From Sorghum bicolor (taxonomy: Eukaryota; Streptophyta; Magnoliopsida; Poales; Poaceae): 64,000 bases of DNA. Both the position numbers and the translations under genes were made by a program. The stretch spans positions 25,331,317-25,395,316 of the forward strand of contig NC_012873.2 in assembly GCF_000003195.3 (NCBI RefSeq), written 5' to 3'. This document shows, piece after piece, positions 21,551 through 33,036 of this stretch. Each line of letters starts with the position of its first letter. Position 1 is the stretch's first letter. The notes under the pieces were generated by a model. The model worked only from the letters and a program-made list of their open reading frames with translations. It was not told the origin of the DNA and ran no database searches.

Positions 21551-22486
21551 CATATTGTTGGCATTTCATAGCGTCACCACAAAAGATAAAGTCCATCCCT
21601 GCAACAGCTCCAGAAAGCCTATTGAGTCCAGAAGTGGCAAACAAAAATACCGCAAGCGTACTGTAGTCAATGTAGCTTTCACCGGGAGTATTCCAGGTGT
21701 CGTATTTTCCACAGGGAACATGAAGTGAACTAACTAGGCTCAAGGTCATCCAAAGGGTCAAGGATAGGTAAGTGATCTCACACAGATCCTAATCTAAAGA
21801 TAAATGGCAGAGAGCTAGCTAGGTCGGAGGACAACGAGTGAGTATAGGACTCCTATGACTCTAACTTTACTCCTGTGAACCAAATCTGATCTAGTAGCGG
21901 ATACACACTAACGTCGCTAAACTTAACTGCTTGTTTGTTGGAAGACGACTACAATAGGAGGACGAAACTCCTATCCAAGGGGACTCGTTTCTCATGGGCG
22001 CCTACAGACTGTACCCAACGTGAATAGAACCAACTAGGAAGCAGAGGCCTGTCATGCTTCGCCGCCGCCCGCTATCACGTTTGATATGGTGGTATTCAAG
22101 GGCAGGCTTTAGTCTAAGCACCACAATTATGCTAACTCCTACTACTCAGACTAAGTATACGACCAAGTCCAAGCACCGTGTTACCGGCAGAGAAAACAAC
22201 CCATGCACTTAAGACTAACCTAGCTAGTATATAACTGCTACAAGATAGACTAGGTCACTACAATAGAATATTGCACAAAGTAAATACTGAATGTAAATAC
22301 TTAGAAAAGTAAAGGGAATGTAGATATATTAAATACTCAAAGTCTTACAAGAGAAAAGGTAAAGAGGAATACCAGACTCTACAGAAGACGACTCCGAAGA
22401 CTCCAAGCTTCGCTAACACTACTACCCTACATTGTAACAAGTGGATCTTGAAGTGTGAGATGATATGAGATGAAGGCCTATAGGAG

Positions 22487-22497
22487 GTATTTATTGC
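22487..22497 (-). promoter_or_regulatory. Possible TATA box in D LTR
   Basis: Minus strand caataaatacc, downstream of a cluster of ACCGAC and GGTCGGCCGACC motifs (22560-22692). Motif only. Confidence 0.3.
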
Positions 22498-22559
22498 AGG
22501 AGGTGGAGTAGGGGCTACTCCACTACCACGTTAGCAATCCGCGTGACCTCCAGCTTGCA

Positions 22560-22700
22560 CCATTGGATAAACCGACCTTGGAACCACCATATGATCAATG
22601 GTTGGGGATTTCCATCACATGTTCATCATGGGGACATCGGTGGAGGCAAACCGACCTTGGGGTGCCCACATGTCAGGGTCGGCCGACCGACCTATTGCTT
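22560..22700 (-). promoter_or_regulatory. Cluster of DRE/CRT-like cores and GGTCGGCCGACC palindrome in D U3
   Basis: ACCGAC occurs near 22571, 22651 and 22685, and the palindrome ggtcggccgacc at about 22677-22688 contains GCCGAC on both strands. Related palindromes occur at 30202, 31826, 31926, 41365, 41459 and 41905. Possible enhancer; no experimental basis here. Confidence 0.35.
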
Positions 22701-22775
22701 CCATGTGGGCCCCACCAAGCTTCTAGAAGGTGCTGAGGTCGGTGGGAGTGTGGGCCAGGTGGGACCGCACCAAAG

Positions 22776-22780
22776 GTGGG
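22776..22780. repeat. Target-site duplication of E, left copy
   Basis: gtggg, identical to 30199-30203. Confidence 0.85.
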
Positions 22781-24078
22781 TGTTGGGTATTTTAAACGCA
22801 AACAGAAAAAATCCGCAAGCGCACGGATACTGATGTAGCCTTCACCCGGGAGTATTCCAGAGTATCGATTTTCCACAGGGAACGTGTAACATCCCCTGCC
22901 ACAGAACGTGAGTGTACTAATTAAGAATCAAGATTGCCCAAGGATAACTATATAAGTATTTTTGGTGGGAAGAGAGGAAGTTTCCTGAGAGTTCTCTAGT
23001 TGATCTAAGAATCAAGAATTACTTCAAGATTATTTATATTGGGACATCGGAGCACTAACCACAGAAAGAGATGAGAAGGGGGCTAGGAAGGTCTGACTAC
23101 GGTCCTACAAACACCGATCCGAACAAGGTGGAATACGTCGACCGTTAGGGCTGTCACTACCCTAAGGCTACCACAACAATCCACAGGATTGGGTGCAATT
23201 CTAGGTAATTGCAAGACTGAACACCACGTCTAATCTATTAATTACTACTCTAATGTTTCAAAGATTAGAGCACTTGATGCAAGCGGGAATCCAATAAATA
23301 ACTTGAATGTAAATAAAAGTAATTAAAGAACTCAGGAGTTATGAATTGAAGAACCTGGAGAACGATGAAGAACGAACCAATTGCTGCAAAAGTACAATGT
23401 TGAGGAAGATCCGACAGATCCGGCTCCTCCTCCGCTCTCCTCTTCTCTCTCCCTATTTTCTAGATTACAACTAGAACTAACTAGAACTAAAACTAGAGGA
23501 ACTAGAACTAGATGAACTAGAACTAGATCTAGATGAACTAGAGGTAGAACTAGAAGAACTAGAGGGATCCTCTCTACTTGGATGAAGAATTGAAACCCTA
23601 GCTTTGATTCTGTAGAAGAGGTATGATCTCCAGGGGCCAGGGGGTCTGGTTTTATAGTCCCTTCAAGTGAATATGGGCCGTTGGATCAAACCGACATTAA
23701 TCGCACGGTTTTCCTTGATCCTTTAGGTCGGTGGAGCGTAATCCCTAAATTGGACTCTGATTGAGCACTGTAGCAGGGCGGGCGCCCTCAGGACTAGGGC
23801 GGGCGCCCTGTGCCTGAGCCCTCTCGGCCTCCACTTCGTTCCCACGGCTTCTGGAGTCTTCTAGATGATAGAAAATTGCGCGACACGTTAATATCTCTAT
23901 GTAAACCCGACGTGTGGGCCTTTCTTCCATATTTCCTGATAACCCCCTACAGAAATAGACAAACACCAAAACTCGTGGAATTCTATCAGATAAAACTCTA
24001 AGTCTGGGTGTTGGTTGCATATAAGTCCTTTTCCATGATTAGTTGATGGTTAAATATGAGCATTAAGGACCGTCAACA
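22781..24078 (-). repeat. E 3' LTR (1298 bp)
   Basis: Minus strand TGTTGACGGTCCTTAATGC to AAAATACCCAACA. The U3 half resembles the B-family LTR (same 5' ORF, ACCGAC pair, TATA box); the U5 half is different, with an aactag-rich tandem repeat. Partner of 28948-30198. Confidence 0.9.
23470..23565. repeat. aactag-type minisatellite in E 3' LTR
   Basis: About 16 imperfect copies of a hexamer such as gaacta/aactag, with inserted gatct and gagga spacers. The same array is at 29612-29708. Confidence 0.8.
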
Positions 24079-26209
24079 AGCTCCCCCAAGCTTAACCTTT
24101 GCTCGTCCCTGAGCAAGGATGGACTCAAGTGTTTCTGTAGTGGTTTCATGCCTTAAAGATACACATGCGTTCAAACAAGATCTCATCTCTGGGTTAGGGT
24201 AAACTGTTAAGATTTAAACGTACTCATATTACCTATCACCATGGGGCTTGCAACCGTCACTTGTGTCTTGAGCAGTTAAAAGATAGAATGGTCTAGTCAA
24301 GCACCATGTCTCTTGTTCTTCGATTAACTATAGCTCTGGAGTTTTTGCATATTTTCAAATAAAACTCAGAGATTCCTTGTATGACTCTCTCTAGTCTCTC
24401 TTTTGTGGTATTTTTGGGTCCTTACCAAGGCAGTAAAGGTGTATGCCTTCTTTCAAAGTATGTGGTATTTTTGGTATGAGGCATAGTGACATTGCCTTCT
24501 CTCTCACCCTACTCTAATAAGGCTTTTATATCTGGAGCTCATAGGTGGGAGACAGCTAATACATACTTACAAGACATTTATTGCATAGTCAAACCATGGA
24601 TCCAGAAGAACAAGTCAATAATTCAAATCAAGATGTGCATGTGTGGCGAATGGATGGTGTACGGTGATGATGGTGATAACAATGGTGAAAGTCTAATTCT
24701 ACTTATGCTCTTTTGAGGCGATACATACCTTTCTTGCTCTTTGAAGCTTTTTGAGGGGAATGAGATGCTCTATATTTTCTTTTTTTTCTTTTCTCTCAGG
24801 TGGGTATCTTGTACCCCTAATTCTACTGTCGGACACTTGTCCATTTTTACTGCTCCTCTCACTTTTTCTTTTCTTCGAGGTTCCTGGCACTTGCCCCTTT
24901 TTATTTCCTCGTTTCTCTTTTTTTTCTCTTTTTTTAGAGCACTCATCTCTTGAAATATTGTAGCAAGTGGTAGTAACCAAGATAACTTGAGCATTTATTT
25001 CATAGGGGAAAACAGAAATGTTTTTGGCTATTCTCTCCCGGATTAGGAGTAGAATATTTTTAGGTGATTTTGGAGATGGAAATGAGTGGATATATGTGGA
25101 TGCATACTTCCGGAGTAGAAGCAGCATGTGTGATTGAACGTGCAAGTGAATCTTGACTTAACCACATGACAAGCTCCTAAGGTCTACACAACTTGACCAC
25201 ACTCAATGCTCATAAGCAGTAAAAAGTAAATGTGTGGCTCAAAGTCTAGCAAGCATGTATATATGGCTGTGGTAGGAATTTAAACTCTCATCATACAGGA
25301 ACTCATCATGCAACATTTTAATTATTTTCAAAGATAAAATTCTCCAGAATTCTAGCATCTCTATGAACAGATAAACAACAGCTCAACCTTCCCATATCGT
25401 ATCCGTTAAAGACTTAGACTTTAGATCAAGTACTCTCCCCACAAGTTCAGGTTTAGAGCAAATATTAATTGATACCAGTCATGCCTAAACTTGAGAGAGA
25501 TTTCAATTTTGAGAACTAGTCATGGCAGAGCAACTATTCATAATTTCCATGTGAGAGCTTATCATGAGGGTTCACAGCAAACTTTATTTATTTATTTATT
25601 TATTTATTTAGCAAACTAAGCAAAGATATATATATATATAAGCACAAAATATTTATTTGGGTTTTTATGATCATGCATCTTTTTATTATTTGAGTAAAAT
25701 ATAAACATGAGTAGAACACTTAGCTGGATAAATGGGGGTGCTCTCCCCCAAGCTGGATTTTGACGTAATTTCTTCTAATGTAGCTAGCAAGTGGCGGAGG
25801 TGTATTTGAATGTCGGCAGCACCCTGACAACGATTAGGATGTCCTCCGTCTGCTAGTCTTCTTTAATCCTTGAATTCTGTGGAGCTCAAATAGACAACAA
25901 AGCTTTGTGGAAGTACTTAAGTGTTAGCATAAATATCTAGGCTTTATCATGTTGAGCCTCCTCAATAAATGTTACTCTCTTTAGTAGGATCATAAATTTA
26001 TTTTTATATTTTCATTTTTATAGGACAAGAATATATTTATTTTATTTTTACGCCACCACAGTGAATGTACTTATAGGTTTTATGCCATGAGCATACTCAC
26101 ATGGGGCTTACTATTTTTAACATTTTTATTTTCTTTTTAAAATGATATGAACCTGATTAACTAAGCAAACTGTTTTAAATAATTGAAAGGAAAAAGATAA
26201 CTACCAAGT
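24079..26209 (-). other. E 3' non-coding region
   Basis: Matches F 34688-36790 over its length, starting at the polypurine tract (minus aagcttgggggagct). Contains a TTTA microsatellite at 25586-25612 and TA repeats at 25627-25642. Confidence 0.7.
24699..25145 (-). other. Possible 3'-region ORF (E copy, 148 codons)
   Basis: Open frame containing LLLIRERIAKNISVFPYEIN, a Lys-rich middle and SDSRIRGTRYPPERK. Shared with F (35250-35768, 172 codons) and in pieces with B. Lys-rich runs come from A-tracts, so it may be fortuitous. Confidence 0.25.
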
Positions 26210-27240
26210 TTACCTCTTGGCAAGGCGTTCGGTGTTTTTACGTCCTCCGAACGGGACTCTCCATTTTCTCATTCGTCCTGGGATTCGCTGGATGGCGTAG
26301 CCGGTGGTTCCAGCGGCGCCTGCTCTTTGTGTATAACTATCTTCTCTTTCCACACCTGACTCGGTGCACTTCTCTTTCGTAGTCCGCCCATCCGTCCTTG
26401 ATGATTTTCCTCCTCTGGTTGCGGTTGCGTCGTCTTCTTTTTGTCCTGACCTACTTAGAGTCTTCAACTATATAGTTAGGGTGAGTAAAATAGCGGCGTA
26501 CCTTCTCAGAGGGGAAATGCATGTGGACTTCTCCGGTTCCAATGTAGATGATTGCTTTAACGGTGCTGAGGAACGGTCTCCCAAGGATGATGGGTGGATC
26601 GTACTTGTCTTCTCCCATGTCAATAACCTTTTGGAATGTCTGATCTTCCCTTTGGAGCTGAGTCGTCCTTTTTGGTCAGAAACGGTGACTTAAGTCGACG
26701 ATCTTGACCTCCTTGAACTGCAGTGACCATCTTAGCTGACTCGGTCCACATTTGCTTGTTCATGTTCCTCCTGTTGGTCCTTTCCTTGGTTACTGTCAGG
26801 ATTGCTTTGAGATTTGTGTAGTCTTGTTCTTGAAGGAAAACGTCTCCTTCCTCCCTTTGATGTAGAAACTGATCTTGGCAGCATTAGCGTAGATGACAGC
26901 TCCTGAAGTGTTCAAGAATGGCCTCCCTAGGATGATGGGTGCCCTCTCACCAATACTAGTCTCTATCATCACGAAGTCTGCTAGGGCGTACAAGGTACCA
27001 ACTCGTACGCAGAGGTTCTTCAATATTCCTTTTGGGAAACTTAGCGTACGATCATGCCGATGGAGATCGGGATGACGGTGCGTCCTGGATCGTCCGTCTC
27101 TCTGGACCGGCAGAAGGTCAGTAATTACTTCCACAATGGGGTTACTCCAGTAGTTACGTCCTCAAGCATCTTAGGGCAGTGATTGCCTGAGTGTCCAGTA
27201 TCTCCAGTGTGTTTGTGCTCGTAGATCTAGGTTCTTCACT
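26210..27240 (-). pseudogene. E remnant of the protease region
   Basis: Minus-strand fragments of both protease units. Unit 1: ILKNLCVRVGTLYALADFVM and PIILGRPFLNTSG in 27134-26796. Unit 2 keeps only the part around its second motif (PPIILGRPFLSTVKAIIY equivalent at about 26580-26500), since the DTG segment is deleted near 26640-26670. Before 27134 the DFG segment is also lost. Near 27150-27210 a scrap of the zinc-knuckle coding sequence survives. Clearly a deletion derivative of an F-like element. Confidence 0.8.
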
Positions 27241-28922
27241 TGGTGGAGTATGGGAGTTGTAAAAGTCCTTCATATTTTGCTCGAAGTGTACCTGCTCATA
27301 AAGACAAACCAGAGATCAAGTGCATGGGCCCTGTTGGTGGAAAACACCAACAGAACCAAAAGTGTATTTGTTCTTCTCTAACCTTAAGCATAGTGAGCAA
27401 AACAAAGTAGATGGATAATAAGATCATGGGTGTAGCATTTAAAACATTTATCAGATTAGATCGCTCAACCTAATGGAAAAAATATATTATCTATACTTAT
27501 GTTATATATATATATATTCCAAAGATTGCGTGTGCAACATTTTAGCTCATATGATTAAGAGTGTGGGATCACAAAGGTGGAAGGACTAAACATGTTGAAT
27601 CGACTGGGTTGGTTAATCTAGAGTTGTAAATCATACATGTTTGTCCCTTTTATTCATGTGAACGCCAGAACCAAGGAGAAGCTTATAAAAGTGATAGTCA
27701 AGTATCTTAAGATGTTACCTTACTTGAAGAGTGATGGTACAGTATCACCTTGTGGAAGCTTTCCTTTCTTAGGGGCTGTGCATCGTGTTTGTGGCAGCCT
27801 CCATGGATCATCTCCTATGAGCTATGCTTTCCTCGTGTAAATTGTTAAACTTCATGTGTCTCTCTGTTTGTCTCCAATGTGAGTTTATCCCAGGACTTCC
27901 TAGGTTGATATTGAAAGTTTTCCTCTAGGGGTTAGTCCAACAAAATATCCAATATCTACTATAGCATACTATCGGCTCAAAGATCAACCTAGACACCATG
28001 TCTAATTTGATTTAGGAGGGCATTTTAACCTAAGCATCATGCTTAATTTAAACTCCCTTGGAAGTAAGATCATCAGCCCTAAACTAAGCACCATGCTTAA
28101 TTTAAGAGATAAATGAAACTACTCCAAACCTAGACATATACTAAAGCAAATAAAGGTGGCATGAGAGCATTTATAGAGATCTACTCAAGTGGAGATGAAG
28201 TAGTGTGATTAGTATTTAACAGATTGAGCATGTCTCAATGGTAGGGACAACCAACATAGCAACATGGCAAGGATGTTTTTATGTAAAGTACTCCCCAAGC
28301 TTGAATTTTGCAAAATTAAAGTTTGGATGAATTTAATTCAATGTTGTATGATGATTGGTTGGACATACCTTGTGCTTGTCATTCATCCGATCTTCTTGCT
28401 CCAATCCTGGAAAGGTTAGTGACAAGAATACCCGAAGGAATTTTTTACAATTATCCTTATATGCTCAATACACAAGGTAATGTTGCAAATGATTAAAAGT
28501 TCATGTTATGATCTGATCAGTGCTTATTTTAGGACACTAAGCTTGTCCTTGGGAAACCATCAATTTATGTCGGCGAAGTGGTTTCCCCTCCAACACTGAC
28601 CTATATCAAGATCAACTCAACGAGATCTGCAATATTTAATATAGACATATGCATCGACAATCGCCCTTTTAAAGTTTTTATAAATAGAAAGGATGAGGGG
28701 GCTGGAGATCTTGAATGTTGTGATGTTGGAAAAACCAATGGATTGGGAAGATGTTGCATATGAGCATGGAGCAAATGAAGTGGCTATGAAATAAATTCCA
28801 TGCTCATTAATGCTTAGAGTGAAATCCACGTGGTATGGTGAAAAAGATAAGGTGAGTGTGGTAAAAAGGGAAAAGAAAAACGATATACAGACGACTTGGT
28901 TCGAAACTAGCATAGCTACCGT
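27241..28922 (-). other. E leader of D type
   Basis: No coding region recognised. The stretch 27890-28110 aligns with D 43270-43420, and 27325-27355 contains the hairpin tgttggtggaaaacaccaaca. A run of TA repeats is at 27505-27518. The join to F-like sequence is near 27210-27240. Confidence 0.6.
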
Positions 28923-28940
28923 TCCCCGGCAACGGCGCCA
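28923..28940 (-). other. E primer-binding site (tRNA-Asp), perfect
   Basis: Minus strand tggcgccgttgccgggga, 18 of 18 to tRNA-Asp(GUC), 7 bp from the LTR. Confidence 0.85.
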
Positions 28941-29611
28941 GAAAGCTTGTTGGGTATTTTAAACGCAAACAGAAAAAATCCGCAAGCGCACGGATACCAA
29001 TGTAGCCTTCACCCAGGAGTATTCCAGAGTATCGATTTTCCACAGGGAACATGAGTGTACTAATTAAGAATCAAGATCGCCCAAGGATAACTATATAAGT
29101 ATTTTTGGTGGGAAGAGAGGAAGTTTCCTGAGAGTTCTCTAGTTGATCTAAGAATCAAGAATTACTTCAAGATTATTTATATCGGGACATCAGAGCACTA
29201 ACCACAGAAAGAAATGAGAAGGGGGCTAGGAAGGTCTAACTACGGTCCTACAAACAACGATCCGAACGAGGTGGAATACGTCGACCGTTAGGGCTATCAC
29301 TACCCTAAGGCTACCACAACAATCCGCAGTATTGGGTGCAATTCCAAGTAATTGCAAGACTAAACACCACGTCTAATCTATTAATTACTACTCTAATGTT
29401 TCAAAGATTAGAGCACTTGATGCAAGCGGGAATCCAATAAACAACTTGAATGTAAATAAAAGTAATTAAAGAACTTAGGAGTTATGAATTGAAGAACCTG
29501 GAGAACGATGAAGAACGAACCAATTGCTGCAAAAGTACAATGTTGAGGAAGATCCGACAGATCCGGCTCCTCCTCCGCTCTCCTCTTCTCTCTCCCTATT
29601 TTCAAGATTAC

Positions 29612-29708
29612 AACTAGAACTAACTATAACTAGAACTAGAGGAACTAGAACTAGATGAACTAGAACTAGATCTAGATGAACTAGAGGTAGAACTAGAAGA
29701 ACTAGAGG
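29612..29708. repeat. aactag-type minisatellite in E 5' LTR
   Basis: Partner of 23470-23565 with nearly the same unit order. Confidence 0.8.
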
Positions 29709-29792
29709 GATCCTCTCTACTTGGATGAAGAATTGAAACCCTAGCTTTGATTCTGTAGAAGAGGTATGATCTCCAGGGGCCAGGGGGTCTGG

Positions 29793-29800
29793 TTTTATAG
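29793..29800 (-). promoter_or_regulatory. TATA box in E 5' LTR
   Basis: Minus strand ctataaaacc, same context as in C and F. Confidence 0.55.
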
Positions 29801-30198
29801 TCCCTTCAAGTGAATATGGGCCGTTGGATTAAACCGACATTAATCGCACGGTTTTCCTTGATCCTTTAGGTCGGTGGAGTGTAATCCCTGAATTGGACTC
29901 TGATTGAGCACTGTAGTAGGGCGGGCGCCCTCAGGACTAGGGCGGGCGCCCTATGCCTGAGCCCTCTCGGCCTCTGCTTCGTTCCCGTGGCTTCTGGAGT
30001 CTTCTAGATGATAGAAAATTGTGCGGCACGTTAATATCTCTACGTAAACCCGACGTATGGGCCTTTCTTCTATATTTCCTGATAACCCCCTGCAGAAATA
30101 GACAAACACCAAAACTCATGCAATTCTGTTAGATAAAACCCTAAGTCCTTTTCCATGATTAGTTGATGGTTAAATGTGAGCATTAAGGACCGTCAACA

Positions 30199-30203
30199 GT
30201 GGG
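30199..30203. repeat. Target-site duplication of E, right copy
   Basis: gtggg, identical to 22776-22780; D sequence resumes after it. Confidence 0.85.
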
Positions 30204-30500
30204 TCGGCCGACCTACCCTTGGGGGGTTGGCCCACCACCTTGCTCCACATATTGTCCCCACTTGTCATCTTTAATCTTTTGTTGATCTGTGGTGGTTTTG
30301 GTTCTTGACCATCTTTGCTTCATTTGAGCTTGGTCAGGCTTGATTAGTTGCTATTTGCACCTGCATCCAAATAATGACGTGTACATGTTGAACCAAGTTA
30401 TTTGTACCTAAGTCACTATGTGTTTAGTGATTTCCTTCCAGAAAGAATGTATTGTTGATGGTTTTGATGGGGTAAAAATAGGGCTTATCTACCATCAACA
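30204..30500 (-). repeat. D 3' LTR, second segment
   Basis: Continues D from 22780 across E. Its plus-strand end ctaccatcaaca (30500) is followed by agaaccccccacac, i.e. a minus-strand polypurine tract directly before the LTR start TGTTGATGGTAG. Confidence 0.85.
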
Positions 30501-32527
30501 AGAACCCCCCACACTTAAGTTTTTGCTCATCCTCGAGCAAAGGTTAGAGAAAGATAACCTATGATTATGACAATTTAAGATATAAGCAAACACAAAGACT
30601 ACTCAAGACATATCTTATACAAGTGGGTTATGTGTAACTGTCTAACATATATCCTTAGGATGTTGAAAATTGGAACAGTTCTCAAAGCAAAGTCATCTTC
30701 CCATTTTCATATCCTTAGTACTTAGAGTTTTTCATAAATGTTTTAAAAGAAAGCACATAGTTCATCCTTACTCCTCTAATAGTACTATCAAGTCACTCAG
30801 TAAGTATAGGATTCCTCACCAAGGCATAGCATAAGATTGCCTTCTTTTGTTTCATCCTACATCTATTAGGTTTATGTGGGGCTCAGGTAGGGAGAAACAA
30901 GATAGCATACTTGCATTGTATCTATTGTAAAGCCAAAACAAGGATCCAAGGAGAAGAATGTCATAATCCTAGATCAAGATGTGTAAGTGTGTGAAAAATG
31001 ATTAGAATAGAATGCTCCTATATTTGATAAGATCTCTCTCTCTATTTTATTTGAGACATGGCTGGCTTTTTTTCTTATTTTTAAAAGCAAAGGACCTTCA
31101 TGTGCCCACTTTTTTTTTACTAAGCATAGCCTTGGTGTCTCATCTTATAAACAATACCTAGAGAGAGATATTCTAAACCTTAAAACATGGAGCACCTATA
31201 TGGTGAAATGGATGGCCTGTTTTTGCGTACTTCTAGTGTAGAAGCAGCATATATATGTGGTGTGTGTGTTTGATCTTGATCTTGGGACTATGACATAATT
31301 CTCAACTCGGGCCACAAGGTTTGACTAAACTCAACACAAGTACATGTAGCATATATAGAAGGGTTTTGAACAAGATATGAACATATATGGCTGTGGTAGG
31401 AATTCTCTTACTATTGAGGAGTAAGTGACACTATGGTTTTATGATATTTTCAAATGTAAATCTCTAAGCACTTTGAATAGAAAGGGTATGAATCATGAGC
31501 TAAGAACTATATCGCAATTGTCAACAACCAAGTCGATATGATATTCCTATCAAGATATGTGACACACAAGTATAAGCATATGCAAGAATTAGACTTTGTG
31601 ACACTTTTACCTTTTTAATGTCATGAATCATGTCACCCTTTTAATGACATAAATCATAGATCCAAGTCTTCTTTTTTTTTTGTTTTATTTTATCTAATAA
31701 AGCAAACAAGAGATAGAAGTAATAAAAATGAAAGAATAGAAGGGGAGTAGGAGTGGCAAACTATTTAGAAGGCAGGTAGACGTTGAGTGGATGTTGAATG
31801 GTGGGTCCAGGGCTCCAAGGTGGGGTCGGCCGTCCCCACTTGGGTTTGCCCATTGCTACCATTTGAATTCCCATTGTTGATGATGTACCTATGCAAGCTT
31901 GTGTTCCTGTTGGCCATCAAAGATGGGGTCAGCCGACCCCCTACTTAGGGTAGAATTTGACGAGCCAACTTGCCTCACCAGTACTACGTCATGGTGTGTT
32001 CAGGAAATTCAGAGACTTAGTTGGGCGGCCACTTGACCCCCCACACTTGGATTCTTGAGCATTCTGAATTCCAAAGACATGGGAAACATCAAGTTTAGGG
32101 GTCCTGCTGATGGCAACACACCAATGAGACCAAGTTGGGTCATGGGTAAGTAGCTAAAATCTTATCATCAATTTAAAAGGGGAAATGTCAATCTTGTGTA
32201 CCATGGCATAGAGCAACTTTAGTTCATCATATTTTAGAGAGTCAGAAGAACCAACAAAAAGATTGGTAGTAATCTAGAAATAAATTAAGCACAAGGTTGG
32301 ATTGTGAATTTTAGAGGTTAAGAGAGTGGAGCAATCATCAAAATCTACTCTTGTTAAACCTAGGCGTGGTAGTGTCTAAGTCATTTGTACAATCAAAGTC
32401 ACAACCTAGAGTAGTGGTTAGAAGACCCCAAGTACAGCTACACTCTTGCCCACACAAGCGAAATGTTATGAGTCAGTTTTAGTGCGCATAAAAATTCTTT
32501 ATTGAGCACTTATATACCAAGTTTAAG

Positions 32528-32785
32528 CTACTCACCAAAAACCTCCCAAACCAATGGTATTAAAATATCTTTGAATTCTTTAGTCATACCTGTGCGGTCC
32601 ACAAGGGTCAGGTCGAGGATGCGTCTATGGTGGAAACCGCTCTCCTTTAGGTTGTTGAACTTGATCAACTTTTCTGGTGTTAATATGATTTCATTCTTGA
32701 GGCTCCATTGCTCTTGGAGGAGGTTTGTAGAGCACCACTTGATGGTGACTCTCCTCTTCCTCCATCCTCTCATGGCTTCCCTCAT
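32528..32785 (-). CDS. Unassigned ORF in D (about 85 codons from an internal ATG)
   Basis: On the minus strand the frame from ATG at 32785 reads MREAMRGWRKRRVTIKWCST, then TPEKLIKFNNLKESGFHHRR and ILDLTLVDRTGMTKEF, ending at 32528. The frame is open upstream to the F insertion at 33036. Composition is protein-like (basic, helical), and the pattern (R..D...L...GM..EF) recalls uncharacterised ORFs of grass retrotransposons, but I cannot name a family. The stop overlaps ttttggtgagtag, which also looks like a splice donor, so an intron is possible. A TATA-like motif lies upstream at 41313-41323, brought within about 300 bp once F is removed. Confidence 0.3.
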   Translation of the reverse strand: MREAMRGWRKRRVTIKWCSTNLLQEQWSLKNEIILTPEKLIKFNNLKESGFHHRRILDLTLVDRTGMTKEFKDILIPLVWEVFGE

Positions 32786-33031
32786 TAGAGTGGTGAGAGC
32801 TTTGAGAACAACTCTCACCCCCCTTGGACTTCTAGAATCAGGAGAGGAATGCTTTCTCCATTTTCCTCCACAGCACAGACAACCAAACTTTTTCCTATTT
32901 CTACTCCTATGCAATACTAAATATTTTTTTGGTTTTTTAAGGACAACTATTCTAATATTGAGAAATAACTTGCAACTAAGAAGAGAGAAGAGGGATTGTG
33001 AGCTCGAGATAATTTTGGTGGTTTTGGGTGT

Positions 33032-33036
33032 GGAAT
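33032..33036. repeat. Target-site duplication of F, left copy
   Basis: ggaat, identical to 41290-41294. Confidence 0.88.

Larger units (their letters stand above)
17377..21555 (+). other. A internal coding and 3' region as one block
   Basis: Continuous A sequence between the right border of B and the left border of D; details are in the separate gag, linker, protease and 3' entries. Confidence 0.7.
21556..22780 (-). repeat. D 3' LTR, first segment on plus strand
   Basis: Begins (plus) tgttggcatttcatagcg, matching 44024 onward up to 22018 with small indels. It continues at 30204 after E. Together the two segments give an LTR of 1522 bp. GC-rich palindromes of the ggtcggccgacc type lie at 22677-22692. 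Confidence 0.85.
22781..30198 (-). mobile_element. E: LTR element, minus strand, nested in the D 3' LTR; chimeric body
   Basis: LTRs at 22781-24078 and 28948-30198, perfect duplication gtggg at 22776-22780 and 30199-30203. The body is 4.9 kb: the 3' side (24079-27240) matches the B/F family, including decayed protease; the 5' side (27241-28922) matches the leader of D. Gag is nearly absent: only a remnant of the zinc-knuckle area remains. Non-autonomous. Confidence 0.9.
28948..30198 (-). repeat. E 5' LTR (1251 bp)
   Basis: Matches 22781-24078 closely. It lacks about 46 bp near 28990-29060 and 30145 that the other copy has (for example taacatcccctgccacagaacg at 22887-22908). Confidence 0.9.
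30501..33036 (-). other. D body, 3' part (non-coding)
   Basis: AT-rich, starting with the polypurine tract and a segment cctcgagcaaaggttagag that parallels the 3' regions of B, E and F. Contains ggggtcggccgtcccc (about 31825) and ggggtcagccgacccc (31925). One minus-strand ORF is listed separately. Confidence 0.65.

Noticed and set aside
23470..23565. CRISPR-like array in the aactag repeats
   Set aside because: Units are about 6 bp without unique spacers; a plant minisatellite within an LTR.
27637..27840. 67-codon plus-strand frame in the E leader
   Set aside because: Lies in non-coding leader shared in part with D, no domain, antisense to the element.
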